A DNA stretch of 64,000 nt from Paraspadella gotoi (lineage: Eukaryota; Chaetognatha). The translations under genes were made by a program, and so were the position numbers. The stretch is from NCBI GenBank assembly GCA_051294375.1, contig CM119265.1, positions 7,941,568 through 8,005,567 of the forward strand. The letters run 5' to 3'. The notes beneath the pieces are model-generated. The model had not been told where the DNA came from. It was given only the letters and a program-made list of their open reading frames with translations, and searched no databases. This document shows, piece after piece, positions 21,945 to 34,290 of the stretch; the first letter of the stretch is position 1; each line of letters opens with the position of its first letter.

Positions 21945-24900
21945 AGTAACGAGAGGGAGACAGATGATAAATGACGAAGGGATTTAATGCAGTCGAGTAA
22001 AATGGTAAACATATGGCATACTAAGGAGGATGTATTAAGAGGAGAAGAACAAGGGTGGAAAGGAACATGAGCGAGATTACGGAGTGCCGTGCAAGTCCGC
22101 TGAGTGTTCCCGTACCCGTCCCTTTTCGCTCGATTGATAGAGGAGGGAGAGAGCGAGAGGAGAGAGATGAGAGAGAGACAGGAGAGAGAAGAGAGAGAGG
22201 AGAGAAGAGAGATGAGAGAGACCGACACGAGATGAGAGAGAGAGCAGAAGATGGGTATTCTTTGCGCAACGCGTAACGGTTTTAGGTTCGAAGAGCGAGG
22301 GCGTCTCACATGCCATGAAAGCGAAGAGAAGGTCCTCGGGGGTTTGGGAAAGGGCGGTCCGCAGGGGGACGGAAGTGGGGTAGGGGGGGTCTTGCTGGAG
22401 GTCACGGAGGCTCGCGGGGCGTAAAGGTCACGGTCCCGATAGATGGATTCCTGCAAATATCGTCACCCAGACTTCTTCGAAGTTTGTTGTTGTATTCATT
22501 GTTAAATGGTTAAGTTTAAAACGTGTGTCTCAAATGTGAGTATCAAGCTTAGTTAGACCTTTAAGATGTACCAGTGGCGCATATCGACAATATGGTATGA
22601 AGACGTTAGAATTCAGTGAGAGACAGTTTAAGGAGAACAGTGCCGAGCGAAAAAAGAATCGACATTCACAACACAATCGTGAATCTGACAGAATGAGTGC
22701 GACCGTGCTTCGAATGAACTTCACTGCGAGATACGACCCAGACGGCAAAAGACGCGCATCCGTTTCGGTGAAAAAGATGATTAGCTTCGCCCTCTGACGC
22801 CACGTCCCAAAGAGAGACCGGACGCCATAGATGCCACATCGCTCACTTAAGGACGCCCATCAAAGTCTCGCATACGAGACGCCAACGAACTGGCATTGCG
22901 CACCCAAGACGCCATCTCCGAGTATAGAGACCGAGGAGAGTACCTACCTCCACACCCCATGGATTGTAGCCACCGCCGCCACCAGCCAGCCGACTTCCAC
23001 CAACCGCCGTGGTCTGGCCTTTTCAGGGTTTATGGAGGATTCCGTCCCTCGGCGGCCAGAGGATAGCAACCTTTCGCATCTTCTTCTTTCTCACCTCCGT
23101 TTGATTGAAGGACGTAACTACGAGGAGGAGGACGGTAGGAGGAAGGGATGAGAAGAGGAGGAGAGAGGAGGCGCACAGAAAAGCCTAGTGAAGGTTTTTG
23201 GGGCTTGGATTTCTATCCGGAGGCCGGGATTATTGTTCCGAGTGAGCCTGTCGAGGAAAAAAAAGCTGACACCATTCTCATGCCTCTCTCTCTCTCTCAT
23301 CTCAGTCTCTTTCTCTCCTCTCTCTCTCTCTCCTTCTCTTCTCTCTCCTCTCTCTCTCATCTTCTGTCGTCCTCTCTTCCCGTGCTCTTCATGAATTCCT
23401 AAGTGCCGAACTTCTTGCATGAGAAATCTGGATTGCCCGCGAGGTCTGCAGTGGATTTCATCTCCTCTCTCCTCTCTCTCTTCTTCCCATCCTCTCTCCT
23501 CTCTCTCATTCTCTTCTCTCCTCTCGTCTCATCTTCTCTTTCATCTCATCTCTGCTGCATATCCCTCGGCCATCAACCCCGCGTTTTAACGCCATTTCCG
23601 GCGCCTCCTCACAACCCCCGCCCTGCCCGCTCTTCCCACCGCCCCATTTGTTTCGACCCTTTGGTCTCCGGCAGAATCCTTCGCGCCACGCTCAAAGAAC
23701 CGTTAAGCCCATGCCTCACCTGCCCCCTTCCTCCATCGTCTCGACAACCTCGCCCGCAGACACCAAACGCGTTTGGTTCGCGTCCTTGTAGCCGTGCGAA
23801 GGTTGCAAAAAGACGCTGTGCCTTTGGGAAGAGGGACGCACAGGACGACGACGATCAAGAAAACGACGAAGCGAGCGACGTGGAACGACGTCGAAAAAGT
23901 TGGACGACAAAATCGCACGTTTTTAACGGTTAAGTGACGACATAAGAATCACGGGGGAAAAAAAAAATTTATTGGGCCGAATGCGACAAAGAACTGATAT
24001 TGGTAAAATGACGACGGCGATATAAGTAAAGAAGCTTTCGGATTGTTTGAAAGAAGGAACATTAAAATGTGATAGGGAGACGACAAGAAAGCAGAATCCG
24101 AAACAACATAGTAAAATAGAAAGTCATAAAAAGTAGGACAAAATTATATTTATAGTATCGAAGTAAAATACTTATTATTCGTCAAAGACAGGATAAAAAT
24201 TTTAACAAGCGTTAACTTAACTTCCATGTTCTACTGCTTTAAATATAAACCAAGTATGCTTTGAAACAGTACGCACCGAACCGACGAAACGGACGACACG
24301 ACGACGCACGCACACGAACGACGAACGACGAGAGTACGAACGAACGCACGCCCCTCGTGCCCTCATCCGAGCACTCTGACCTTCCTGGTAATAATTGGTG
24401 AGGATCGAGGCTTCCAAATTCCGAACGACCTGGGGTTTAAGTCTCACGCAGCGATCTCGCGGATCGACTTTCACCAAGCTTCACTCACTCATTCCCTTCG
24501 ACCTTGATTCCTAAGCTCCCAACGCCGCCAATTCTGCTCGAATCTCATCCAACACCCAAGAAAATCACGTCTTTTCTAAATATTACCGATCATCATTATC
24601 AGCGTCTCAGTCCAATTTTGATGAGGTTGTGAGAACAGAATTACTGCGTCCCATAAATTCGCTAATTAAATTTAGCATTCGCTCGTTTTGTTCGGAACCA
24701 ACATAAAATTAGCCGAATTACCGGACTTGGGACAGATGGGAACAATGGACAATGGGACAATTGGCACATGCCAATTGTGTTGACAGAATGGGCTTCACAT
24801 CCTACTTAAGAGATCAATTACGTGCGCAAACCCTCAAGTATATCTTTATCAATACTTGACAGTTTTATGTCTTTTTAACTTCTTTTGAGTATGCAGTTGC

Positions 24901-25960
24901 AAGTACTATCGTGATATTTAAATAAACTGTTCCATATTCCTAGGGACACAGTTATAGATACCGTCGCTGTGACTCATCGGAACGTTCCCAGTTTTTTTTT
25001 TGTGGGTGTGTGGGCGGCTCTTGCCGCTACTGTTTAAGACTAACAGCAACATGAAAAATACATATCTTCGAATGTGCAATCAACGTGTCACCTAGATTGC
25101 TTCCTTTCGGTGTGGCAACTATCGGGCTTGGTATTGAACTCATAGCCGTTCCATTACTGATTATGAAGCTCTTCTTCGTCCTCTCTGTAATTCTACATAG
25201 GATTCATTCACGCTTATTCAGACTAATAAGCATTTCTCTTTAACGCCTCTACTTCTCCTCACACCCATTCAAGTTCTCGGTGTGCAATCCTTGGCCTTTT
25301 CACGCTACTGCTGCACCACTGCCGCGAGCCGCCCCCGGCGGTACACCTCGCCCTCATCGTCAGCTCGTCTCTCTCTCTCTTACTCTTTCTGCGACTCTCT
25401 TCTCTCTCCGTCCTCGTCCTATCGTTTTTCTCTCTCGTCTCTTTCCCTTTTCCCGACCCTTTCTCATTTATCTAATGACCGTATCCCGTATCTTTAGCCC
25501 CCGGAGCTTCCAAGCATCGAATGCCCGTAGAAACGAAGCCCAGACCTGACCAATGCTGATACCCAATTCACGAACGGATACGTTAGTTCGTAACGATTGT
25601 GATCATTACTAAAACGCGTCTCCAAAGTCGCCGCCCGTACATATCCTACGGCACCGATAGTTTATCCGCCTCCCGATCCCGCGTCGTTGCTTCTCTCCTG
25701 GATCCAAACGTCTTTCAAAACACAGAATCGAAACAGGATTCTCGCGCAGAAGAATCGGACAACCGTCGGCAGCCACCGCATATCAACAGGAGGTGCCAAA
25801 AGTCGGCAGTAATGAAATAGGTGGTGGCAAACGTGGCAGAATGAAAGGAGGAGAAGAAACCATGGCAGAATCGAAAGGAGGGGAGGTGGCAAATGTCCGG
25901 CGTATGAACAGGAAGAGCAATGGACCAAGAACGCAGTGCATCAAAAACAGGGACCGCGAC
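21945..25960 (-). repeat. Duplication X' (inverted, indel-rich copy of X)
   Basis: Read on the minus strand, this gives segments A, B', C in one unbroken order: 25960-23690 is A, 23690-22441 is B', 22440-21945 is C. Compared with X it has many extra or missing single bases and shortened tandem arrays (minisatellite, heptamer, GA). It has one copy of B, whereas X has two in opposite orientations. The right boundary is soft because similarity fades between about 25900 and 26050. Confidence 0.85.
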
Positions 25961-26394
25961 ACCGACCTGGGGTCCGGGCAAACCGACGTAGGTCATAGTT
26001 CACACAAGGGTGCCGGCAATGGGTTGATCCATGCGCGCGCAGCGACACCACTGCCTGGCCCAAGGGCAATTCGCCGTCCGCGCCCTACTTCTGCTGCGTG
26101 AAACAGGAAGAATAGCGAGAGAGAAAGAGGGATCGAGCGCTAGAGCGCAAGCTGAAGAGCGCTGAGAGGACTGAAGAGAGAGAGGAGAGGTGGAGGAAGA
26201 CGGAGAGAGAGACGAAGAGAGCAAAGAGGCGGGAGAGCATCTTTAAAGAGGTTCAACACAAAGAAAAAGAAGAGAACAAAATCATGCTCTAGCGGTTCAA
26301 GTAAGTGATGATGGCTCGAGTTTCCTTTTATAAGGGAAATCAAAAGATTAATGAAGCCTCAGTCCTCGCGTTGTCACGCTTTATGAGGGTGGGG

Positions 26395-26491
26395 TTGTGA
26401 CAAGGTGGGGATTATAAGAGAGAGAGAGGGAGGAGAGAGGAGGGAGAGAGGAGAGAGGGAAGGAGGAGAGGTCCAAACGAGGAGAGGAGAA

Positions 26492-26525
<34 letters not shown>

Positions 26526-26665
26526 AGAGAGAGAGACGACGAGAGAGAGAGAGAGAGAGAAGAGAATAGAAAGAAGGAAAGAGAAAGGAAACAAGAAGAA
26601 GAAGAAAGATAAGAAAGAAAAGAAAAGAGAGAACAAGAAAGAAGAAAGAAAAGAACAAAACGCAC
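26395..26665 (+). repeat. Purine tract (GA-rich, then GAA-rich)
   Basis: The plus strand is almost entirely G and A over about 270 bp, first as gagag/gggag blocks and later as gaaag/aagaag blocks. All reading frames across it are low complexity. Such mirror-rich purine tracts can form triplex DNA. Confidence 0.85.
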
Positions 26666-26930
26666 GGATGGCCTCGTGGACGAGCGTGACGATCCAGAAC
26701 GACGACAGAACCATCGAACAATGACTTCGGTAGCGGTAACAGGTGTTCGGAACCAATTTACGATGATGTCAGCGCCTGTAGATACGTCAACGTGCAATTA
26801 CGTGGCGAGAAAGAAAGCGGTTGGCCAGCGTCGAAATGTTTCTTGTCCGTGTGCTGTAAAAGAACATTACAAAAAACCACGGTTAGATTTCTTCATATAT
26901 AAAGAATTGTCGTCAATAATATTATAGAAG

Positions 26931-27105
26931 GTAACTGGTGAGTACACATTTTACTAAAAAGAGGTTAGTGAGCCGAAGAAGATTCATTGAAATTGGTACA
27001 ACCAATATCAAAATTAAATCCATTACATTATAACTAAGTGTATCTTGGCCCGACCTTTGGGGCTTTTGGTGGTTGCGCTTCCACGAAGGCTCCATCACTC
27101 TAAAT
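26931..27105. repeat. Dispersed repeat, copy 2 (partner at 11850-12030)
   Basis: Direct-orientation partner of 11850-12030, sharing 'gccgaagaaga', 'caaccaatat' and 'gcttttggtggtt' against 'ggctttggtggtt', as well as 'ctccatca'. The minus strand carries a 96-codon frame (27212-26922) with a hydrophobic stretch, but copy 1 does not keep it. Probably an old transposon fragment. Confidence 0.55.
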
Positions 27106-27559
27106 GATGAATGTAAATATGTTTTTACCTTGTGTATTAGGACCATTTTCTTTAATTTTATATGTATTGATTTCCTCTTATTTCCCATTCCTAACTCTTT
27201 TACTCCCAACATCGTGTGCTTGTGTAGGCCGTAGTATTTCTTACCCCGTATCCGAGAATCGCAGTACGATTGACAGGCCCTACGTTTTGTGTTCAGATCT
27301 TCAGAATAGTTTTTTTATTTTCCCGCTCGTCTTTTGGGTGCTAGTAGATAGCTCTTGAATGGCTGGACCGATTTTCTTTTAATTCACACGTAAAGATTAC
27401 CCTTTTAAAAATCTAAATTTTCTACTCATTATTTTTTTAAAAAGATGTATTAAACGTGCCCAATTTTTGTGTGTAAAAAGTTGGTAAATATGAATGGCGT
27501 AGCTAATTCAAATAATTGTATTCATTGTAATGTCACGGGACAAGTGGCTTAATCGATTG

Positions 27560-27850
27560 TAATCACATTAGATAATCGGCGCCGACGGATCTCGTTATCA
27601 CGGCGCCGAGTCCTAACGTCTCCCTCGTGGTCCGTGACGTTACTACGCTGCGCTACTTTTCTTACAATGGCGCCATCTTACATTACGTCTGAGGCGCGCG
27701 TTGCGATAATGCGACCCCATTCGTCGCTGGAAGAAATCGGGGAACCGGAAGTGGGCGAGTCTCGCGAGATTTACGATAATTGGCGCGGGATCCGCGACCG
27801 AGTCATTGTCCCTGAGAATTGAGGGCGCGGCGTCCAGTTTCGAGGTTAGT
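27560..27850 (+). promoter_or_regulatory. CpG-rich promoter-like patch with possible first-exon donor
   Basis: The patch contains a complete TCTCGCGAGA palindrome at 27760-27769, a minus-strand AAGATGGCGCC (27669-27679) and dense CpG between AT-rich flanks. A splice-donor-like gag|gttagt lies at 27842-27850. TCTCGCGAGA and AAGATGGCGGC-type words are established core-promoter motifs of vertebrate housekeeping genes, but their use in this organism is an assumption. The sequence after the donor quickly becomes AT-rich, as an intron would. Confidence 0.35.
27667..27822 (+). CDS. Small open frame, 51 codons, strong start context
   Basis: The frame has an ATG at 27667 in the context ttacaATGG, which carries purine at -3 and G at +4, and a stop at 27820-27822. 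The product is acidic and non-repetitive in its second half (for example SLEEIGEPEVGESREIYDNW), with no signal peptide or membrane segment. It sits inside the CpG-rich promoter-like patch, so it could be an upstream small frame in a 5' leader. No homolog is recognised, and a chance frame in GC-rich DNA is a real alternative. Confidence 0.25.
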   Translation: MAPSYITSEARVAIMRPHSSLEEIGEPEVGESREIYDNWRGIRDRVIVPEN

Positions 27851-28089
27851 TGTAACTTTAAAAGAGAAAGGAAGAGAATGACTAGAAATTCTTTTTTAAA
27901 AAGTTTTAAAATATATGAAAAAGTTTATCACACTTGGTAAATAATTGTGCGTACTGATTTCCTTGATTACGTGTTCAATTTTTATTCTAAATCATTCAAT
28001 GTATAGCAAATTACACTTTTGACACCATCACCTACATTGTCTTAGATAATACTTTCAAAAACAAAACTCTACCTTAGGCGTAGCAAATG

Positions 28090-28640
28090 AGATCAAACCC
28101 AAAAAAAAAATCTTCTCCTTTTCTTTCCTCCCTTTCCTCTTCCTCTTCCTCTTCCTCCTCCCCTTCTTCCTCCTCCTCCTCCTTCTCCTCGGCTTCTTCG
28201 TCTCTCACTTCATTCAACTTTCAAAATTATCAATTAGTAATTGAATTAGGAACATTATCAGACGGAAGATTCCCCCTCGTCGCTCGCGCCCCATAAGCCG
28301 AATCTTTTAACGAGGAAATCGACCCATTTTCTTTTTTTCCTTTTTTTTTTATTTTCTTTCGTTTCTTTCCATCTTTCTATCTTTTCTTCTTTCTTTCGTT
28401 CCTTCTCTCTCGGTTTATTTGTTTCTTTTTTAATTCTTTCTTTCGTGTTTGTATTATTTCTCTCTTCCTTTCTTTCATTTTTTCTTTCATTCTTTCTTTC
28501 TTTCTCTCCATTGTTTTTTTTTTAAATCTATCTTTCTTTTTCTGTTTCTTTCTTTCTTCCCTTGACTCTTTCTTTTTTTTCGATTTTTCATTATTTTTTT
28601 CTTTTTTTTTCCCTTCTTTCCTTCTTTTATCCTATTTCCT
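28090..28640 (+). repeat. Polypyrimidine tract
   Basis: The plus strand is dominated by T and C (cctcctcttcc blocks, then ctttctttct blocks), interrupted at 28200-28330 by mixed sequence. Frames on it read as Ser/Phe/Leu runs and are not genes. Confidence 0.8.
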
Positions 28641-28701
28641 CTTCCGGGTCAAAGGATAAGGATGTTACCTGGGTGCCAAACAAGAATTATGTAAGACAGG
28701 A

Positions 28702-28703
28702 GA

Positions 28704-28737
<34 letters not shown>

Positions 28738-28946
28738 NNNNNNNNNNNNNNNNNNNNNNNNNNNNNNNNNNNNNNNNNNNNNNNNNNNNNNNNNNNNNNN
28801 NNNNNNNNNNNNNNNNNNNNNNNNNNNNNNNNNNNNNNNNNNNNNNNNNNNNNNNNNNNNNNNNNNNNNNNNNNNNNNNNNNNNNNNNNNNNNNNNNNNN
28901 NNNNNNNNNNNNNNNNNNNNNNNNNNNNNCTCTCTCTCTCTCTCTT
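28702..28946. repeat. (GA)n, gap, then (CT)n: dinucleotide array changes strand across a gap
   Basis: A GA run on the plus strand (28702-28737) enters the 192-N gap (28738-28929). The sequence leaving the gap is CT on the plus strand (28931-28946). A simple unfilled (GA)n array would have GA on both sides, as at 48125-48306. Confidence 0.9.
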
Positions 28947-29718
28947 TCATAATTTCAAGTACATTCAATTTCAAACTTCAAGGATTCAAATCCCAGAACA
29001 TAAATCATGAAAATCCTCTATCATAATCGGGCATCCTTGTCATCACTGTCCTATGGCGAAGGAACGATCCATAGTGACTGCCCGAATTAAAGCTTGCCCG
29101 GATTTTTTCCCGCTTTACTCTTGTTTATCCGTCGGGCAGCCAATCTTCCTTGTCCGACAAGTCGGGGGAAGCCCGGGCGATAGTCGGCTTAAATCGGTCG
29201 CCAAAGGCNNNNNNNNNNNNNNNNNNNNNNNNNNNNNNNNNNNNNNNNNNNNNNNNNNNNNNNNNNNNNNNNNNNNNNNNNNNNNNNNNNNNNNNNNNNN
29301 NNNNNNNNNNNNNNNNNNNNNNNNNNNNNNNNNNNNNNNNNNNNNNNNNNNNNNNNNNNNNNNNNNNNNNNNNNNNNNNNNNNNNNNNNNNNNNNNNNNN
29401 NNNNNNNNNNNNNTATCGTCGGGGAAAAGGCGCTTCCCCAAAGCCGCTTCGATTTGGCGCAGGATTTATAAGCCGCGTTTCCATATCTCGATGCGTGACA
29501 GGGAAGGGAGAGGGTTGTGGAATTGCGGGGAAGGTAAGGTAAGGCTGAGCGCGTGGATGGGGTCAGTCGGAAGGGTTTGTCGTTGACGGGAGACAAGCTG
29601 CGGCGGCGGGGGTAAAGGGTGAGTGTTCTTAGTCGAGGCGGTTGTCAATGAAAGACGAAAGTGAGGCCGAAGTTTCGTGGAGATAAGAAGACCTGATTCG
29701 TCTCAAAGGTTTTCTTTC

Positions 29719-29744
29719 GACGACGACGACGACGACGACGACGT
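29719..29744 (+). repeat. CGA trinucleotide array
   Basis: About nine cga/gac units. Confidence 0.92.
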
Positions 29745-32161
29745 CAAACTACAAAGATGAAAAAGTAGGCGTTGTGTTTTATCTTTCGTCTTACAATGTA
29801 ACTTCTATCGATTGCATTTTCTCTTTGACATCAACTCACGAGCAAAAGAAAAAAGAAAATTAATCTCCTTTATTTTTTTCCCTATTTCTTTTTATTCGCA
29901 TTCGTCCATCGGAAATCATTTCCAATCCAGGTAAGTCCAATTTAAGTTAAAAAAAGATGTTTTATTATTGTATCTAAAAATCTATACATTTGTAAATCTA
30001 AACACCTCTTTCTATTCGTCTGATTCGAATCTTTTTAATTTATGTTAAAATCTTGATTTAAATCTTCCATGCGTTTTTTTTTTCAAACTGTGACGAAAAG
30101 TTACCTCACTTTTTTTCTGGTTTTTTGCTCACGTTTTATTTTTCACTCTGCATTCTCCTTTAAGAAAAAAAACTTTTTTTCGGCAACGAAAAGTCGGTGA
30201 TTAAAATTCTTCTCGCGGTCGATCGTTTGGTGACGCGAGTGGCGACTGTTCTTTCAGCACCTGACGCCGTCGAGGGGCGCCACTCCCACCGGCGTCGCCA
30301 CTCCTAACCTCATAAAGGTCGTCATTCCTTCTTGACTCACTCCATACCCGTCAGTGCTGGTGCCCAATAGCGCGAGTCTAAATACAGAAATAATTTAAAA
30401 GACATCTTGTGCCCTTCCTAATTTTTTTGAAACACATGTAAAACTATTCCCTAAGATCAAAATATTAAAAAATTCGCTTGGCCAATTTTCCCGTTCTTAT
30501 CGATTTTTAATTGCGATTAGATTGCCAAAAAAAATTGGAAAAAATGGCAAATTTAAAAAAAAATAAAATGGTTTAGTATTATTAATTTTATATAGCAATA
30601 TAGCTAAATCCAGAGTTATTAAAACTCTTTTCACTATATAAATATAAAAAACTTGTATTAATAATGTTTAAAATATTATTTAGAAAAATTGTATTTTTTT
30701 GTGGAAAATATAAAAGAATTCAAATAATAGGAAAAATGAATAATCCAAATAGTTTAATCAATATTATATTTGAATTAAGGAAAAATATATACAACTGTTT
30801 TCATTTTGTAAAAAAGTTATTTTATCTATTAAATATAGTAAGTTTTCATGTTTTTTGAACCACAAAAAAATAAAGTTAAAAATAATTAAACTTAAGGCGA
30901 TTAGGAAACTAATAAATTTAGGATCTGTAGTATTTATTAAAGGTGTTTACTTTTCATAATATAAACAAAAAAGGAAAAATAAATTATTTAAAAAAATCCT
31001 CCAAGCAATGGGAGAGTTATGTTTATGATATAAAAAGGCATCAGGCATTTCACCCAACCTACAAAACTATTGTTGCCTTTTAAGTCATTCTGATATTCTT
31101 TTTTTCTTCCATTTTTATTGAGTTTGAGATAAGAACAGAGGACAGAAAGTTTAATTTTAATATTTACTAAATTTATTATTTTGTAAATGTTAAAAACTCT
31201 CTCTTAATTATTTTGAAAATTTATATAAATGATATAAAAAACCAAATCATTGAAACAAAACTTTTAAATGTGAGAGTTGACAAAAGACTAAAATTTGATT
31301 ATCAAACAATATTAATTAAGTAAATGGAAAATGGTTATTTCAAGATTCAGAGCCAGGCTTGTGGCGCTCGCAAGGCCTAAGCGCTTGCTTGTCACGGGGG
31401 AAGTCTGGCTACACAAATGTTTGGTGGTTTATCCATCTAGTTTACGAATAATGTTTGATCATTTAAATATGCAACTTCAGTCCCTCTCTCGGTGGAATGA
31501 GCGCCCCAAAACAGACGGCTACATGGAGGAGGGAGAGGGTCCAACCACTCTTGTCGCAAAAGCGTCAAAATAGCGACAACCACCCACCCCGCCAGTGGCG
31601 AGAAGAGGGAAGGCGGCAGGCGTTCAGGCCACAGGTAGTAGCACAGGGAATCTTCCCACTCTAGGAAGCCTACCCAATCCACACTAACATATTCGGTCGA
31701 AACTGTTCTTTCTCAACCAATGACACGTCAATGACCTGCCTCATTCGTCCAAGCCTCTCATTTGCAAAAGCCAAGGTGGCCAGCTAATTTTTGAGGCCTC
31801 TTCTTAATTTCTTAACCTTTTCACTCTTAACTAATTACTTTGTGCTATCCCTCACCAAATGTATCTCTTCACTCTTTATTTTCTTTTTTTTCTTCAATTA
31901 TTTATAATAGTTAATTGTTAATATTAAAAATTTCAGTATACAAAAATCTATTTAACTGTCTGTGACATTTAAGAAATGTATTATTTTCTTTCTCCCTGTC
32001 TCTCTCTCTCTCATTATCTTCATTTGCCATTGCCCTTGCTTTTACACAGTAACATCTAGTATCGCTGTCACATTACACCTTGGCCTACTCTCTCACCACC
32101 GATCACTGTCCTTTTCTAAACTCTGTCTGTTGGGAAACTTTGCTCTCTCTCTCTCTCTCAT

Positions 32162-32518
32162 TGTTTATTCGGATCATAATCGTTTCTCTGGAAAAGATCG
32201 GCTAGTGATGGAACCGTAGTGTTTTACTGTAGAAAAAATGCTTTATTATTTCTATGCCACGAGGGTCGCGCGTTCAGATTGTCGGCTTTAGGTTAAACTT
32301 TGCTTTAACATGGAGCAGGTTTTCTAAATCTCGAATGACGTAAATGTCGAATAAATGACGAATTAAATCGTTGAATAAAGTTTTATTTATTGTAGAGGTA
32401 ATAAATGGAAGAATTTAGAAGTAGTACAATAAGTTAATGGAAAAATAACCTTGGATTCCATTAAAAACTAGGTTTCATACACGATCTTTTCCAGAGAACG
32501 ATTATGATCGTATAACAA
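32162..32518. mobile_element. MITE-like element with about 38-bp inverted ends (copy in Y)
   Basis: The left arm (about 32162-32200) contains gatcataatcgtttctctgg. The right arm (about 32482-32518) is its reverse complement with small changes. The 280-bp interior carries 'ccacgagggtcgcgcgttc', which resembles the T-arm/B-box region of a tRNA. No transposase frame and no clear target duplication are visible. A non-autonomous inverted-repeat element is the best guess. Confidence 0.4.
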
Positions 32519-32704
32519 GTGACGAGGTTTTCGGCTAAAAGAAAGTTTACAGAAAGCGACTAGAATGGTGAAAAGATGGTCTGAAAAAGGTCAACATAAC
32601 AATGACCAGGGAAACTAATGACCGGACGCGAGTCACAAAATCTTTCACTCTCTTCCCCTTCTTGTAAATGAAACATTTCGTGAATTAATTCACCAAAACA
32701 TTTT

Positions 32705-32748
32705 GACGCTGAAGAAGGCTCCGAATTTGAGCCGAAAACATGTACGTC
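32705..32748 (+). ncRNA. Hammerhead-ribozyme-like motif (copy in Y)
   Basis: In order: GACG (32705-32708), CTGAAGA (32709-32715), an extra A, GGCTC (32717-32721), a 7-nt loop, GAGCC (32729-32733), GAAA (32734-32737), ACATGT, A, CGTC (32745-32748). GACG pairs with CGTC, and GGCTC pairs with GAGCC. The order and the CTGANGA and GAAA core words match the hammerhead fold found in Penelope-like retroelements. The extra A before stem II and the very short stem III depart from the strict consensus, so activity is doubtful. No reverse transcriptase frame lies nearby. Confidence 0.3.
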
Positions 32749-34218
32749 TATATTAAATAAATTGTTGCAAAGTTATTACCACTATTCCTTTAATCTATTT
32801 ATTTATTGTAAGAACATTAAACATCCTTGTATACAGACTAAAATGACGCCAATAAATGTTAAACAAATTGATAAAGGTTTGAAAAATAGTGATTAAAATT
32901 AAATTTTGCTGAACAATATGTAATTATTATTAATATTATCTATTATTATGATGTTATTATTAATTGTTACTAATATTTAACAGATAGTTCTTATGTTAAA
33001 ACGATTTTACCAATCTTTCATGAGAATATTTTTTTCATTTGATAAAAAAAAAATTAGTCGGCCAGAGCAATTCTACGCGAAGAAGGGAGAGTTGGTAATG
33101 GGTGAGGCCTATGGTAAGTCTAGCTGCGTAAAGCTTATTATAAGCTGTTATAAAGTTTAATGTAGCCTACTAAAAGCTTTTAGAAGCGTTATGTGGCTTG
33201 GGTACTTATTTCCATTTGCTAATTTTAACATTATTGTTTATGAAAATTTACTTATCTTTAGAATCACTCAATATTTAATATAAACATATTTTTTATGTAT
33301 TTAGAATAAAATGGGTTTAAATTCTTTGTTTTAACTATATTTTACTTTAAAAAGTGAACTTAACCAGCTTTCTCTGATCATTTAAAATTTGCTATTTTTT
33401 ACAATTGTTTTGCATCAAAAATTTGCGTTTATAAAATCGAAATAGACGGGAAAATTTAGCGAAACGAAATTTTCAATTTTTTTGTCTTGGGCATAAGTAT
33501 TATATGTCAAATTACAAAAAATTAAGGCGTGGAACAATAGTCATATATCATATTTTGTATTTATGCTCCGCTATAGTGCCCAACCATTTCCCGCCTTCAT
33601 GCAAGATTTTCCGAACTTTTTTAAAATCTTTTTAAAAATTTCTCTCATTTCGCAAATTCTCTCTGCAAAGTCCTATTATTTTTTTATAACACTCTTTACT
33701 CATTCTCCAATCAGCTTTTTTCCTTCTCCAATCACTACTCCCTCATTCACAATCACTCTTCTTTCCTCTTTCCAATCACAGTGCTCTTTTCTCGTTCGCA
33801 TTTCCTGTTTTAGTTCAAGAACGAACAGATTTATCGCAAGAAGGTTTTTTTGTTCGAATCCAGACAACTTCCAAGCCTCACCCACACTCGCCGAACCTTA
33901 CCCGTCACTCCCTTACCCCAAAGTCTGTCTCGGAACGGCAGAACGACCTTTACTCTGTCCACCGCCAGACGTCTTTTCTCTTCCTCACCCGATATTTTGT
34001 CGACAAGGAATTTGGACCCCGCCTCACCTCACTTCACTTACCCCCTCCGGCCTTAAAACTCGCTCCGCGTCTGTCCGGCCTGACCCCAACCTTACCCCTC
34101 GCTACACCCCAACAGCCGGGACAGGCACGACCACCGCCGTGCACGACACGACGACTTTTTCGTCGCTATAACCGTCTCTAACAATCCTTCGCTATCACCG
34201 TCGCGGACGTTCACGAGC

Positions 34219-34222
34219 GTTT

Positions 34223-34283
<61 letters not shown>

Positions 34284-34290
34284 TCTCTCT
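34219..34290 (+). repeat. (CT)n array with tct interruptions
   Basis: CT units broken by single extra t bases. The Y' counterpart is at 38499-38570. Minus-strand frames over it are Arg/Glu runs. Confidence 0.92.

Larger units (their letters stand above)
25961..30899. other. Single-copy block with purine tract, promoter-like patch and pyrimidine tracts
   Basis: The block contains a purine tract (26100-26240 and 26395-26665), a dispersed repeat (26931-27105), a CpG-rich patch with a small ATG frame (27560-27850) and a pyrimidine tract (28090-28640). Two gaps follow (28738-28929 and 29209-29413), then a CGA array (29719-29744). The last kilobase, from 30360, is AT-rich with long A and T runs. 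No recognised gene. Confidence 0.6.

Noticed and set aside
26922-27212. 96-codon minus-strand frame with a hydrophobic stretch
   Set aside because: The related dispersed copy at 11850-12030 has stops in the corresponding frame, and no known domain is seen.
29100-29208. Short GTCGGGC-rich sequence as a possible RNA gene
   Set aside because: There is only a small imperfect palindrome (cttgtccgacaag), and the rest runs into a gap. There is not enough structure to call.
33563-34171. 202-codon frame starting with ATG in Y
   Set aside because: The Y' copy (37871-38389) changes frame repeatedly relative to it, and the sequence is compositionally biased. Sequence errors could explain this, but there is no independent evidence for a protein.
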